In this document: piece after piece, positions 26,242-35,358 of the stretch
How positions within the stretch are numbered: position 1 is the stretch's first letter
Layout of the letters: the number at the start of each line of letters is the position of its first letter
Source of the DNA: Candidatus Sulfotelmatobacter sp.
GTDB lineage: Bacteria; Acidobacteriota; Terriglobia; Terriglobales; Acidobacteriaceae
Assembly: GCA_017883425.1 (NCBI GenBank)
Contig: JADGNP010000006.1
Location: 1 to 35,597 of the forward strand
DNA length: 35,597 nt
Direction of reading: 5' to 3'
Position numbers and translations under genes: made by a program
Notes under the pieces: model-generated
The model's database searches: none
Told to the model about the DNA's origin: nothing
What the model saw: the letters and a program-made list of their open reading frames with translations, nothing else

Positions 26242-28230
26242 TTAGTCTCCTGAAACGACGACAGCCTCTTCACGCGGGTGCTTCTGATCCAGCCCCAGTC
26301 TCTTCGCGACCATGTTCTCCGCACCGCCCGCGATGACCAGGGACTGCGGCACACTGCCAAGCGGCGGGAAAGCGAAGCTCGCCCCACGCCATGCAACTGT
26401 TCCGGAAGTGAAGTCGATCTCCACCTGCTCGCCCGGGATAATGGTCTTTTCTTTTCCGGCGATGTCGCTGGCGAACTGTTCGCGCAGCCGCTTTACCAAC
26501 TCCGGAACCTCGATGCACAAGAAGCCGTTGTTATAGGCGTTGCGCAGGTAGGTTTGCGAAAAGCTGCCCGCGATGACCAGCGGGATGCCTTTGGCCTTCA
26601 GACAAGTGACCGCCTGTTCGCGACTCGATCCGGTACCGAAATTGAATCCGCCGACGATGACGTCGCCGGCGCGAGTGCGAAGGGCAAACGTCGGGTCATA
26701 GTTCTCCATGACCACGCGGGCCATCATCGCGGGCGTCATGTCATCGCGATAAGTGTAATCCTTGCCGTAGATGGCGTCGGTGTTAACGTTGTCCGGCGGC
26801 ATGAACACCAGCCGGCCTTGCACGCGCTCGGGAAATCCGGGGAGGATCTCCACGCGCTCGGCGGAGTGCGAATTGGACGCGAACTCTTCGTAATTGCGCA
26901 CGAGAGTGCGGTCTGCAAACTGACGCGGCCCGGTGATGTAGCCGGCGATGGCCGAGGCCGCGACGACTTCGGGACTGGCGAGATAGCACTGAGCCTCGCG
27001 CGATCCCATGCGGCCTTTGAAATTGCGGTTAGTGGCCGAGATGCCGACCTCACCCTTTTCCAGAAGTCCGGTTCCCAGACCGATGCAGGGGCCGCAACTG
27101 GATGGTAACGGAATCGCTCCGGCATCGAGCAGCGCTTGCCAGACGCCGCGTTTCTCCGCCTCCTGCTGCGTCCATGCGCTGGCCGCGCCCACGTAGAGCT
27201 TTACGCCAGGGGCAACCTTCTTGCCGCACAACACCCAAGCAGCCGCTTCGAGGTCCTCGACGCGGGAGTTTACGCAGGAAACCAGGTATGCCTTGTGGAC
27301 TGCGACTCTTTTCTTTTCAATCTCGGAGAGAGATTGCATCGCCTGCACAGTGTCGGGGCCGGAGACATGCGGCGTGACCTGACCGAGATCGAGGACAATG
27401 CGCGCGGCATAGGTCGCATCGGGATCGGGACGCGACGGCGTTTGGATCCATCTGTCGATGTCTTTTTCTGTGAAGCGCTCAACGCCTTGTTCCTGCAGGA
27501 GCTGGTGCATACCGCGCAGGTAACGGATGGTGACGTCGTCCACCGGGAACCAGGCTACGAGCGGTCCCCACTCGGTGCTCATGTTGGAGATGGAGAAGCG
27601 GGCATCCATCGACAGGCTGGCTACGCCCGAGCCGGAGAATTCGACGGCTGCGTTCAGAACCTCGTCGTGGTTGTAGAGGCCGCAAAGAGTGATGATGACG
27701 TCTTTACCGCTGACGCCTTCGGGCAGTTTGCCTTCGAGCACCACCTGGATGGTCCGCGGAATCTGCCACCAGAATTCGCCCGTGGCCCAAACCGCAGCGG
27801 CGTCGGTGCGGACAATGGGCGTACCAATAGCGCCGAGCGCGCCGTACATGTTGGAGTGCGAATCTGACGCAACTACGAAAGATCCCGGGAGAACATACCC
27901 GCGCTCGACCATGATCTGGTGGCCGATGCCCGATCCGGCGGGATAGAAATCGACTCCGTGTTGCGTGGCGAAGGCTTCGATGGACCCATATTTCTTCAGG
28001 TTAGCCTCGTCGCGATTCTGGATGTCGTGATCGAGGGCAAAGACGAGTTGTTTCGGGTCGGATATCTTCTTGGCGCCGATGGCTTTGAATTTACTCATCA
28101 CCGCCGACGTGTTGTCGTGGGTCATGGTGTGAAACGGCCGGATGGAAACGAAGTCGCCGGTGCGCAGCGGGCGCTGCGGGCCATCGGCGAGGTGGGCTTG
28201 GGCGATCTTCTCAACAATTGTCTGAGGCAT
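26242..28230 (-). CDS. Aconitase superfamily, homoaconitase (LYS4)-like, catalytic and swivel domains fused
   Basis: DSHSNMYGALGAIGTPIVRTD, SCVNSRVEDLEAAA, SCGPCIGLG, SATNRNFKGRMGS, swivel FGTGSSREQAVTCLKAKGIPLVIAGSF. Confidence 0.9.
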   Translation of the reverse strand: MPQTIVEKIAQAHLADGPQRPLRTGDFVSIRPFHTMTHDNTSAVMSKFKAIGAKKISDPKQLVFALDHDIQNRDEANLKKYGSIEAFATQHGVDFYPAGSGIGHQIMVERGYVLPGSFVVASDSHSNMYGALGAIGTPIVRTDAAAVWATGEFWWQIPRTIQVVLEGKLPEGVSGKDVIITLCGLYNHDEVLNAAVEFSGSGVASLSMDARFSISNMSTEWGPLVAWFPVDDVTIRYLRGMHQLLQEQGVERFTEKDIDRWIQTPSRPDPDATYAARIVLDLGQVTPHVSGPDTVQAMQSLSEIEKKRVAVHKAYLVSCVNSRVEDLEAAAWVLCGKKVAPGVKLYVGAASAWTQQEAEKRGVWQALLDAGAIPLPSSCGPCIGLGTGLLEKGEVGISATNRNFKGRMGSREAQCYLASPEVVAASAIAGYITGPRQFADRTLVRNYEEFASNSHSAERVEILPGFPERVQGRLVFMPPDNVNTDAIYGKDYTYRDDMTPAMMARVVMENYDPTFALRTRAGDVIVGGFNFGTGSSREQAVTCLKAKGIPLVIAGSFSQTYLRNAYNNGFLCIEVPELVKRLREQFASDIAGKEKTIIPGEQVEIDFTSGTVAWRGASFAFPPLGSVPQSLVIAGGAENMVAKRLGLDQKHPREEAVVVSGD

Positions 28231-28308
28231 AAGAGGACTCCAGTCGTTTCGCGGAGCACGTGTTGCCAGCCGCGCGACGGTGTTATGCGATCACGATTGC
28301 TAGCACGG

Positions 28309-29793
28309 TTATGCGAGCACGGGCTTGTGGCTCTTCTGGCCTTTGGCGCGCTGCTTCGTCCCGCCCTTGGTCTTCACGGACTCTGTCTTGCGAACATCGG
28401 CTTCCAGCAGAGCCATCAGTTCGCTTACAGAACCGACTCGCTCCAAATTCCAGATCGCATCTTTGACTCGCTTCTGCGCGCCGATGGATAGTACGCCATC
28501 GGCGAGCGCAGAAAACTTTTCTTCCAATTCCTGATCCGTCAACGGATTGCGCGGATCACCTTTGGGATAATCAAGCTGTTTATTGAAGGAGCGTCCGTCG
28601 GTTGTGCTGATGTTCACGATCACCCGCTGCAGTGCGGGAAATACTTTTTCGATCTCGGGATCCGCGACTACCTCGACCTTCTGCAGTTGCGCCCGGATTG
28701 CCGGGTCCATGATCTTTTCCATGGTAAACTGCGCCGGCGTCACCTGACGGTCGACCAGCGCTGCGGCGATCACATAGGGCAACGAGTGATCGGCAGTCTC
28801 CCTGGTGCGGGGATCGTATTTGCTGGGATCGGAAAGAATGTCGGCGGCGCGGGCCAGCGAGCGGATCTGGATCTTCTCCACCTGGTCGGGATGCAGATCA
28901 TTGCTCTTCACCAGATCGAGCACTGCCGAGATGGGCGTGTGGGTCAAGGCTTCAGTGGGAAAGGCTTTCATGCCGCATTGCGTGATGCGCCAGGATTCGC
29001 CCAAGCCATCCGTCAGGAGATTGAGCTTCCACTCCGGTTTGAAGACATGGGTCAGCCCTTCCTTGCCATCGACCACGTGCTCCGGGCCGGTATAGCCTTT
29101 TTCCGCCAGCAGTGCGGCAAACACGCCGCTCTGGGTCGCCATGGGATCGACGGTATTCTTCATCATGGTCAGCTTGCCTGCCGTGACCGCGCCCAGCGTG
29201 CAGTGACGACTGGCGGAGATGCCGATGGCGTGCTGGATTTGCTTCCAGGGAAGGTGCAGAGCGCGCCCAGCCACCATGGGCGAAACGAAGGCGGTGAGCG
29301 TGGCGTGATGCCAGCCGCGCTCACGGATGCCCGGGAACGCCGCTTCGCAATAGCGCATTTCGAATTCGTGGCCGAGCACGAGTCCGACGATGAGTTCCTT
29401 GCCGCCACTGTAGGCGCGTTCGCAGCAGGCGATCGCTGCGGGAAAAATGTCGGAGGGATGCGAAGGGTCCTGTTTCCAGTAGATGTCGTTGTAATCCATA
29501 CAGCGGATCATGAGCGCGTTGGCCAGCGACGCGGAGACGGGATCGATGCGCCGGCCGGTGCCAATCACGGTGGCGAGTCCTCGGCCGGCAACTTCGTCGA
29601 GAACTGCGAGAGCAATCTTTACGTCGTGCTGCTGGTAGCCGCCCAACGCGCAGCCCAGCGAGTCGAGCAGGAAACGCTTGGCCTGGTAGACGGCGTCCGG
29701 AGAGAGGTTCTTGAACTGGAGAGCGGACGCCCAGCGGGACATCTTCGCGGTCACAGTTTCTTTGGCAGGGGGATTCGGGTTGGACGCAGACAC
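28309..29793 (-). CDS. MmgE/PrpD family protein
   Basis: KRFLLDSLGCALGGYQQHDVK, MIRCMDYNDIYWKQDPSHPSDIFPAAIA, MPTEALTHTPISAVLDL-like region (KAFPTEALTH). Confidence 0.9.
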   Translation of the reverse strand: MSASNPNPPAKETVTAKMSRWASALQFKNLSPDAVYQAKRFLLDSLGCALGGYQQHDVKIALAVLDEVAGRGLATVIGTGRRIDPVSASLANALMIRCMDYNDIYWKQDPSHPSDIFPAAIACCERAYSGGKELIVGLVLGHEFEMRYCEAAFPGIRERGWHHATLTAFVSPMVAGRALHLPWKQIQHAIGISASRHCTLGAVTAGKLTMMKNTVDPMATQSGVFAALLAEKGYTGPEHVVDGKEGLTHVFKPEWKLNLLTDGLGESWRITQCGMKAFPTEALTHTPISAVLDLVKSNDLHPDQVEKIQIRSLARAADILSDPSKYDPRTRETADHSLPYVIAAALVDRQVTPAQFTMEKIMDPAIRAQLQKVEVVADPEIEKVFPALQRVIVNISTTDGRSFNKQLDYPKGDPRNPLTDQELEEKFSALADGVLSIGAQKRVKDAIWNLERVGSVSELMALLEADVRKTESVKTKGGTKQRAKGQKSHKPVLA

Positions 29794-29811
29794 GGGTTCT
29801 CTCCTTATATC

Positions 29812-30378
29812 TTAACCTGATGTTTTGAGCTTGATGTTCTTCGGATTCTTGAACGGCAGGAAGGCCATGAAGTCGGCGTGATGCACGATGAAGGCTTCCG
29901 TGGTGCGCTTGACCAGATCGCCCTCGGCCGCGTGGGCGGCGATGATGTGGCAAACCGCGTCGGGCACGCCGCATTCGAGCGCCAGTGCGACCCCGGTGAA
30001 GGGATGGCGCAGAGCCTCGCCGCGTTCGCTCTGGCGGCTCTTGCCGTCGGGGCCGATTTCGTATTCCAGCAGCTTGCCCACGTCGGCCAGAATTGCGCCC
30101 GCAATCACGGTGTCGAGGTCGATGGGCAACGCCCGTCCCATGAAACTGTGCATGGCCCGGGCGCTGTCGCGAGCGATGTGCACGACGCAGCGTTTGTGCT
30201 CCATAAAGGTGATGGGGCAATTCGGAACCAGCAGGGTGAAGGGGATCCGGTTCAGGTCTTCGGCCTGGAGGGAGCTGCGCTCGAGCGCTTTGATCCAGGT
30301 GTCGGTAACTTGTTCACGCAATTGGAGATCTTCAATCCAGTCGATCTCCGGCCAAAGGCGCTTGATAGTCTCCCGCAT
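29812..30378 (-). CDS. HD-domain phosphohydrolase-like protein (degenerate HD motif)
   Basis: HIARDSARAM...LADVGKLLEYE...RHPFTGVALAL...HIIAAHAAEGD pattern; 18 bp upstream of the MmgE/PrpD gene. Confidence 0.8.
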   Translation of the reverse strand: MRETIKRLWPEIDWIEDLQLREQVTDTWIKALERSSLQAEDLNRIPFTLLVPNCPITFMEHKRCVVHIARDSARAMHSFMGRALPIDLDTVIAGAILADVGKLLEYEIGPDGKSRQSERGEALRHPFTGVALALECGVPDAVCHIIAAHAAEGDLVKRTTEAFIVHHADFMAFLPFKNPKNIKLKTSG

Positions 30379-30524
30379 ACGCGTCCCGATGCAAACAGTT
30401 CAGGCTAGCTCGGGGCGGAGGCGGAGACGACGATTCAGATCACAAGGGGGTGTGATTTGAACACGGCGGAGACGGCCGGCCTCAGACCGGGGAGGGGTTG
30501 GATGGGGATGAGGTTGGGTTGCCC

Positions 30525-31046
30525 TTACGGGGTCTGCAAGAGGCTCTTGATCTCTCTCTCGAAGACGGCGGGGTCCGTGGCGCCTATGTGTTTGGCGTAG
30601 ATGTGCCCATCGCGGGTGATCAGAAACGCGATTGGGAGTCCCAGAACTCCGCCGTATAGCTCGCCGGTCTTCGCAGTCCCCATCACGACGGGATAATTCA
30701 TGTGGAATTGCTGATAGAAGGCGCGGACGGGCTCGGGACTGTCGTCCATGGAGACACCGATAATCTGCAGGCCGCGATCGCCGTACTTTTGCTGCAGTTC
30801 AACGAAATGAGGGGTCTCCTCGCGGCAGGGATCGCACCAGGTCGCCCAGAAATCGAGCAGAACGACCTTGCCGCGATAGGAGGACAGGCGAAGGGCTTGT
30901 CCGTCCAGTTGTGGAAGAGTGAAGTCGGGTGCGAGCACGTGCTGCTTTGTGCCGGGTGACGTGGCGTGTGGAACACTGGTGCGCCGCAGGTGCAGCGCAA
31001 CCAGCGCGGCAAGCGCCAGGGCACCCGCGACAAGCAGCCGTCTCAT
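30525..31046 (-). CDS. TlpA/ResA-like thioredoxin-fold protein
   Basis: N-terminal TM/signal segment; APDFTLPQLDGQ; LLDFWATWCDPCREETPHF. Confidence 0.93.
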   Translation of the reverse strand: MRRLLVAGALALAALVALHLRRTSVPHATSPGTKQHVLAPDFTLPQLDGQALRLSSYRGKVVLLDFWATWCDPCREETPHFVELQQKYGDRGLQIIGVSMDDSPEPVRAFYQQFHMNYPVVMGTAKTGELYGGVLGLPIAFLITRDGHIYAKHIGATDPAVFEREIKSLLQTP

Positions 31047-31061
31047 GGCCGGACGCAGAAC

Positions 31062-31532
31062 CTATTCTCCCTTCGCGACGGGATAGCCCTTGTCCACCCA
31101 ATTCGCGCCGAAATTGTCGGAGATGTACAGCACCTTCACGTTGGTAAAGCCCATGGCGTGCAGGGCGTCGTCGGCGGGCTTGACGTTGGGACAGTGGCTC
31201 CAGGGGCAACAGCCGCAGTACAGAACGATGAGCTTGGTTCGCGGCAAGGACTCCACGCGCTTGCGGAGCTGCTGTAATCCGCTCTCGCTCGAGGCGGGAC
31301 CAATGTATTCCGACCCGGGGATGTGCGCCTGCGCGAACAGAACGTGGGAGCCTACCTGGATCATGAGCGGCTTTTCTTTGCCGGAGGTCTGGAGGAGTTT
31401 CACCAAATCTTCGGGGTTGATCAGGCGGGTGGTGGGAATGGAGGTTGCCTGACCGGCTGCCTGAGCTAGGGAGAGGACGGCAATTGCCACGAAAATGAGG
31501 GCGGACTTTGAATATCTACTGGCGATTCTCAT
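31062..31532 (-). CDS. Secreted rhodanese-like domain protein with Cys-rich active-site loop
   Basis: Signal peptide MRIASRYSKSALIFVAIAVLSLAQAAGQA; rhodanese layout; VLYCGCCPWSHCPNVKPA. GGAG upstream of the ATG. Confidence 0.82.
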   Translation of the reverse strand: MRIASRYSKSALIFVAIAVLSLAQAAGQATSIPTTRLINPEDLVKLLQTSGKEKPLMIQVGSHVLFAQAHIPGSEYIGPASSESGLQQLRKRVESLPRTKLIVLYCGCCPWSHCPNVKPADDALHAMGFTNVKVLYISDNFGANWVDKGYPVAKGE

Positions 31533-31613
31533 AGGAGTTCTCCCTGAGGAATTCGTGTGATCGGAGTACCTGCAAGAATACACCGCCTGGTCGCTGAAAG
31601 GCGTCCCGCGTAA

Positions 31614-32660
31614 TTATGCGCCCGCAAGCTCGCGCAGGCGCTGGGCCGCACTCTCTGGCGTGATATCGCGTTGCGGGGTTCCCAGCATCTCGAAGCCGAC
31701 CATGAACTTGCGGATGGTCGCCGAGCGCAGGAGCGGGGGATAGAAATGCGCGTGGAAATGCCATTCCGGATGGTCGGCGCCATCGGTCGGAGACTGATGG
31801 AAGCCCATCGAGTAGGGGAAGGGAACGCCGAAAACTTTGTCGTAGGTGGAAGTGACGCGCTGAAGAATCTGGCTCAGGGAACGCGCTTCGTCGGTCGCGA
31901 ACTCATTCATGCTTCCTAAATGGCGGCGGCTGCAGACCAGAATCTCGAAGGGCCAGACCGCCCAGAAGGGCACGAGCGCAACGAAACCGTCGTTCTGACA
32001 AACTACGCGCACCTGCTGACGTGCTTCCAATGCGGCATAGTCACACAGCAGACAGCGATGGTGCGACTTCCCGTATATCCGTTGAGTTGCCAGTTCTTTG
32101 GAAGGCGCTTCCGGAATCGAGGAGGTAGCCCAGATCTGGCAGTGGGGATGCGGATTGCTGGCGCCCATCATGGCGCCGCGGTTTTCGAAGATCTGGACGT
32201 GGTTGATGTCTGCGAGACCGCCCAACTCGCGGAATTGCCCCACCCAGGTGTGGACTACCAGTTCGATTTCGTCCAAAGGCATGGTAGCGAGCGTGAGATC
32301 GTGCCGCGGAGAGAAGCAAATCACGCGGCAAATCCCGGGCTCGGCCTCGGCGACCAGCAGGCCCATGCTGTCGACATCGAGACGAGCGGCGGAGGTTTGC
32401 GGTTTCAGAGCGGCGAAGTCATTCTCAAAAACGAAGGTCGTGGAGTATGCAGGATTTTGAATTCCGCCGGCCCGGGTGTTGCCGGGGCAAAGGTAGCAAT
32501 TCGGATCGTAGGCGGGCTCGGACGCAGTTTGAAGCGGCGCCACTTCTCCTTGCCAGGGACGCGTCGCGCGATGGGGAGAGACCAGCACCCATTCGTTGGT
32601 CAGGGCATTCAGGCGGCGATGAGGATCTTCCGTGAGTTTCAAATTTTGGCCTCGCAGCAT
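31614..32660 (-). CDS. galT: Galactose-1-phosphate uridylyltransferase
   Basis: [52 protein letters not shown]. Start MLRGQNLKL at 32660. Confidence 0.93.
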   Translation of the reverse strand: MLRGQNLKLTEDPHRRLNALTNEWVLVSPHRATRPWQGEVAPLQTASEPAYDPNCYLCPGNTRAGGIQNPAYSTTFVFENDFAALKPQTSAARLDVDSMGLLVAEAEPGICRVICFSPRHDLTLATMPLDEIELVVHTWVGQFRELGGLADINHVQIFENRGAMMGASNPHPHCQIWATSSIPEAPSKELATQRIYGKSHHRCLLCDYAALEARQQVRVVCQNDGFVALVPFWAVWPFEILVCSRRHLGSMNEFATDEARSLSQILQRVTSTYDKVFGVPFPYSMGFHQSPTDGADHPEWHFHAHFYPPLLRSATIRKFMVGFEMLGTPQRDITPESAAQRLRELAGA

Positions 32661-32757
32661 TTTACGACGAGTGGAGGCAAGGTGCAGACCGTCATCATCG
32701 TGATGCCGCGGAACGGGCAACGAAAGAGAACCAGCCCACGCGGCAACCGTGAAGGTC

Positions 32758-32805
32758 CGCCGGGCTTCGCCCTGGCGGGACAGCCGAGGCGGCTGTCACC
32801 ACATG
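32758..32805. repeat. Twin-hairpin dispersed repeat, copy 3
   Basis: CGCCGGGCTTCGCCCTGGCGGGACAGCCGAGGCGGCTGTCACCACATG, the same module as 95-141 with small changes. Confidence 0.78.
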
Positions 32806-32821
32806 CGCAGAGTGTGTTGGC

Positions 32822-33757
32822 TCACGGCTTCAGGGAGTTGCCCATCATCAGGGCGAATAACAGAGGCAGGTAGATCACGGTTGCCTGCAGCACGTGACGG
32901 GCGCGCATCTTCGAGGGCGCGCTGGACAGCGGCAGGTTCAGGAACGCCAGACGGATGCCGAAATAGAGGAGCGCGAAGCCGAGGACTACCGCACCCACCA
33001 GGTAGGTTTTGCCGGCCATGCCCATGAAGCTGGGCAGAAGGCTGATGGGAATCAGAGCCACCGAGTAAATCAGAATGCGGCGGGCGGTCGAGCGGCCGTC
33101 TTGTTCCACTACGGGCAGCATTTTGACTCCGCCCTTGGCGTAATCGTCGCGGTACAGCCAGGCGATGGAGAAGAAGTGGGGGAACTGCCAGACGAAGAGG
33201 ATGGCGAACAACACCAGGGTGCCCCATTCGAGTTGACCGCGAGCGGCGGTCCAACCGAGAACTCCGGGCATAGCTCCGGGAAAAGCTCCAACGAACGTGC
33301 AAATGGGCGAGATGCGCTTCAGGGGGGTGTAGGCAGCGAGGTAGACAACGGACGTCAGGAAGGTCAGCAGTCCGGTCAGGGGATTGGTGAATACGGCGAG
33401 GTAGATCGAGCCGCCAACCGCTGCCAGCAGGCCAACTGCGGTGGCGTGAAACAGGCTCATGCGGCCGGCGGGAAGCGGGCGGAAGGCGGTGCGGCGCATG
33501 TGCGCGTCGACATCGTGCTCCATTACTTCATTCAGCGCCGCGGTCCCGCTCGAGACCATTCCAATCCCCAGCAAGGAATGGAATAGCCCCCAGCTAATCC
33601 AGGAAGTGCCCGCCTGGTGGGCGCCGAAGAAGTATCCGCACCATGCGGTCACGACGATCAGGCTCGTGACCCGGAGCTTGGTCAGTTCGGCATAATCGCG
33701 CAGAAGGGACGTCGCCCGGGTGCGGAAAGCAGAGAAAGGCAGTGTCATCGAGCTCAT
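32822..33757 (-). CDS. ctaB: Protoheme IX farnesyltransferase (heme O synthase)
   Basis: ELTKLRVTSLIVVTAWCGYF, NEVMEHDVDAHMRRTAFRPLPAGRM, YTPLKRISPICTFVGAFPGAMPGVLGW. Confidence 0.96.
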   Translation of the reverse strand: MSSMTLPFSAFRTRATSLLRDYAELTKLRVTSLIVVTAWCGYFFGAHQAGTSWISWGLFHSLLGIGMVSSGTAALNEVMEHDVDAHMRRTAFRPLPAGRMSLFHATAVGLLAAVGGSIYLAVFTNPLTGLLTFLTSVVYLAAYTPLKRISPICTFVGAFPGAMPGVLGWTAARGQLEWGTLVLFAILFVWQFPHFFSIAWLYRDDYAKGGVKMLPVVEQDGRSTARRILIYSVALIPISLLPSFMGMAGKTYLVGAVVLGFALLYFGIRLAFLNLPLSSAPSKMRARHVLQATVIYLPLLFALMMGNSLKP

Positions 33758-34012
33758 TGTTTGGCCGTGTAAAGCGTTCCGGAAAACCGTTCCTGGCTGT
33801 TACGGAAAAACCACGTACGGACCCCACTCCGTTACGTGCTCAAGGATTGCATAGGTACTCTGATCATTTTCGAAAGTCAAGCGAAAATGGAAAACCCCAG
33901 TTCTGAATCAGGGTAACACATCGGGCCACGCCAGCGGACGAACGACAAGAAGGAATCGGACAAGTCGGACAGCGGCTGGTAAGGCGTACTCGGCTTAATA
34001 AGGTTTGCGGAG

Positions 34013-34083
34013 TATTGTGACCCACCACAGAATCTGTCATTCCGAGCTGCGCTCGAAACGACATAGGGGGAAGTGTCACAATA
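34013..34083. repeat. MITE-like inverted repeat with nested stem
   Basis: TATTGTGAC (34013-34021) and GTCACAATA (34075-34083) are perfect 9-bp arms. Nested inside is GTCATTCCGAG-ctgcg-CTCGAAACGAC. Confidence 0.75.
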
Positions 34084-34195
34084 TTGGGCAATCCTCAATA
34101 ATTACTCTTCCGCCTCCTTGGGAAAACAACCCTGACGGATTCCCGCGCCGCGTGGCATAATCTTCGGCAACATCTCCCGAATCAGGTGCCAACCG

Positions 34196-35230
34196 ATGCG
34201 TCCAGTCTTGATTGCCGTTCTCAGTCTGTACCTTTGTGTGTTAAGTGCGAGTTCGCCTTGCGCGGCTGCGGCTGCGAGCCCGAAGTCGCTGCAGATCTAC
34301 TTCATCGATGTGGAAGGCGGGCAGGCGACCTTGGTCGTGAGCCCGTCAGGAGAGTCGCTGCTGATCGACACCGGCTGGCCGGGATATGAAGGCCGCGACG
34401 CGGACCGGATTCTGGCTGCCGCCCACCAGGCCGGCATCAAGCAGCTCGATTACGTCCTGATTACCCACTATCACCGCGACCACGTTGGCGGCGTCCCGCA
34501 GCTGGTGGACGGGATTAAGGTGGGCACGTTTGTCGACCACGGGCCGAATCTGGAAGACTCCCAAGTGACGCGCACCGATTATGCCGCCTATGAGAAGGCG
34601 ATCGGAGGCCATGCCCACGTCGTCGTCAAGCCGGGATGGGGGCTTCCCATCAAAGGCATCGAAGTTCGCGTGCTGGCCGCAGCCGGAGATCACATCACGA
34701 GTCCATTGCCGGGAGCCGGGGAGGCGAATTCGCTTTGTGGCTCCGAGCCTGCCGCCGCGGTGGACAACACGGAGAATGCCCGTTCCGTGGGTGTTCTGAT
34801 CACCTACGGGCATTTTCGCTTTCTCGATCTCGGCGATCTCACCAAGAAGAAGGAGATTGAAATAGCCTGCCCGAACAACTTGCTCGGCACGGTCGATCTT
34901 TTTCTAGTGACGCATCACGGGGCGGACCTTTCGAATTCGAAGGCCCTGGTGTGGGCCCTGCATCCTCGTGTGGCCGTGATCGACAATGGTCCCCGCAAGG
35001 GATCGAGTCCCGCGGCGTGGCAGATCGTCCACGATTCTCCGGGGCTGGAAGATTTGTGGCAGGTGCACTACGCCGCCGAATCGGACCGAGAGCACAACAT
35101 AGCCGACGAGCGCATTGCGAACGTAAAAGAAAACTGCGAAGGGAAGTACATCAAGGTCGCAGCGGAAACCGACGGCACGTTCACGGTTAGCAACGGCCGG
35201 ACAGGTGCTCAGAAGACGTACAAGAAATAG
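34196..35230 (+). CDS. Secreted metallo-beta-lactamase-fold hydrolase (ComEC-like MBL domain)
   Basis: Signal peptide; IYFIDVEGGQATLVVSPSGES; THYHRDHVGGVPQL; LVTHHGADLSNSK. Confidence 0.92.
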   Translation: MRPVLIAVLSLYLCVLSASSPCAAAAASPKSLQIYFIDVEGGQATLVVSPSGESLLIDTGWPGYEGRDADRILAAAHQAGIKQLDYVLITHYHRDHVGGVPQLVDGIKVGTFVDHGPNLEDSQVTRTDYAAYEKAIGGHAHVVVKPGWGLPIKGIEVRVLAAAGDHITSPLPGAGEANSLCGSEPAAAVDNTENARSVGVLITYGHFRFLDLGDLTKKKEIEIACPNNLLGTVDLFLVTHHGADLSNSKALVWALHPRVAVIDNGPRKGSSPAAWQIVHDSPGLEDLWQVHYAAESDREHNIADERIANVKENCEGKYIKVAAETDGTFTVSNGRTGAQKTYKK

Positions 35231-35245
35231 GCCGGCGCGGAATTT

Positions 35246-35341
35246 GTAGCGCCGCCGTCTCGGCGGCTGTCGCGGGGGCGTCTCGCCCCCGCATACGTGG
35301 GCAAGGTGCCCCCGCGACAGCCGGCAAGATGCCGGCGCTAC
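35246..35341. repeat. Large compound palindromic repeat
   Basis: GTAGCGCCG...CGGCGCTAC outer arms, GGCTGTCGCGGGGGC...GCCCCCGCGACAGCC inner arms, small internal GGGGGCGTCTCGCCCCC hairpin. Confidence 0.85.
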
Positions 35342-35358
35342 GACTAGAATCCTCACCC

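Noticed and set aside
24952-26253. 433-aa plus-strand ORF
   Set aside because: Shadow of the dehydrogenase gene; translation has no family features.
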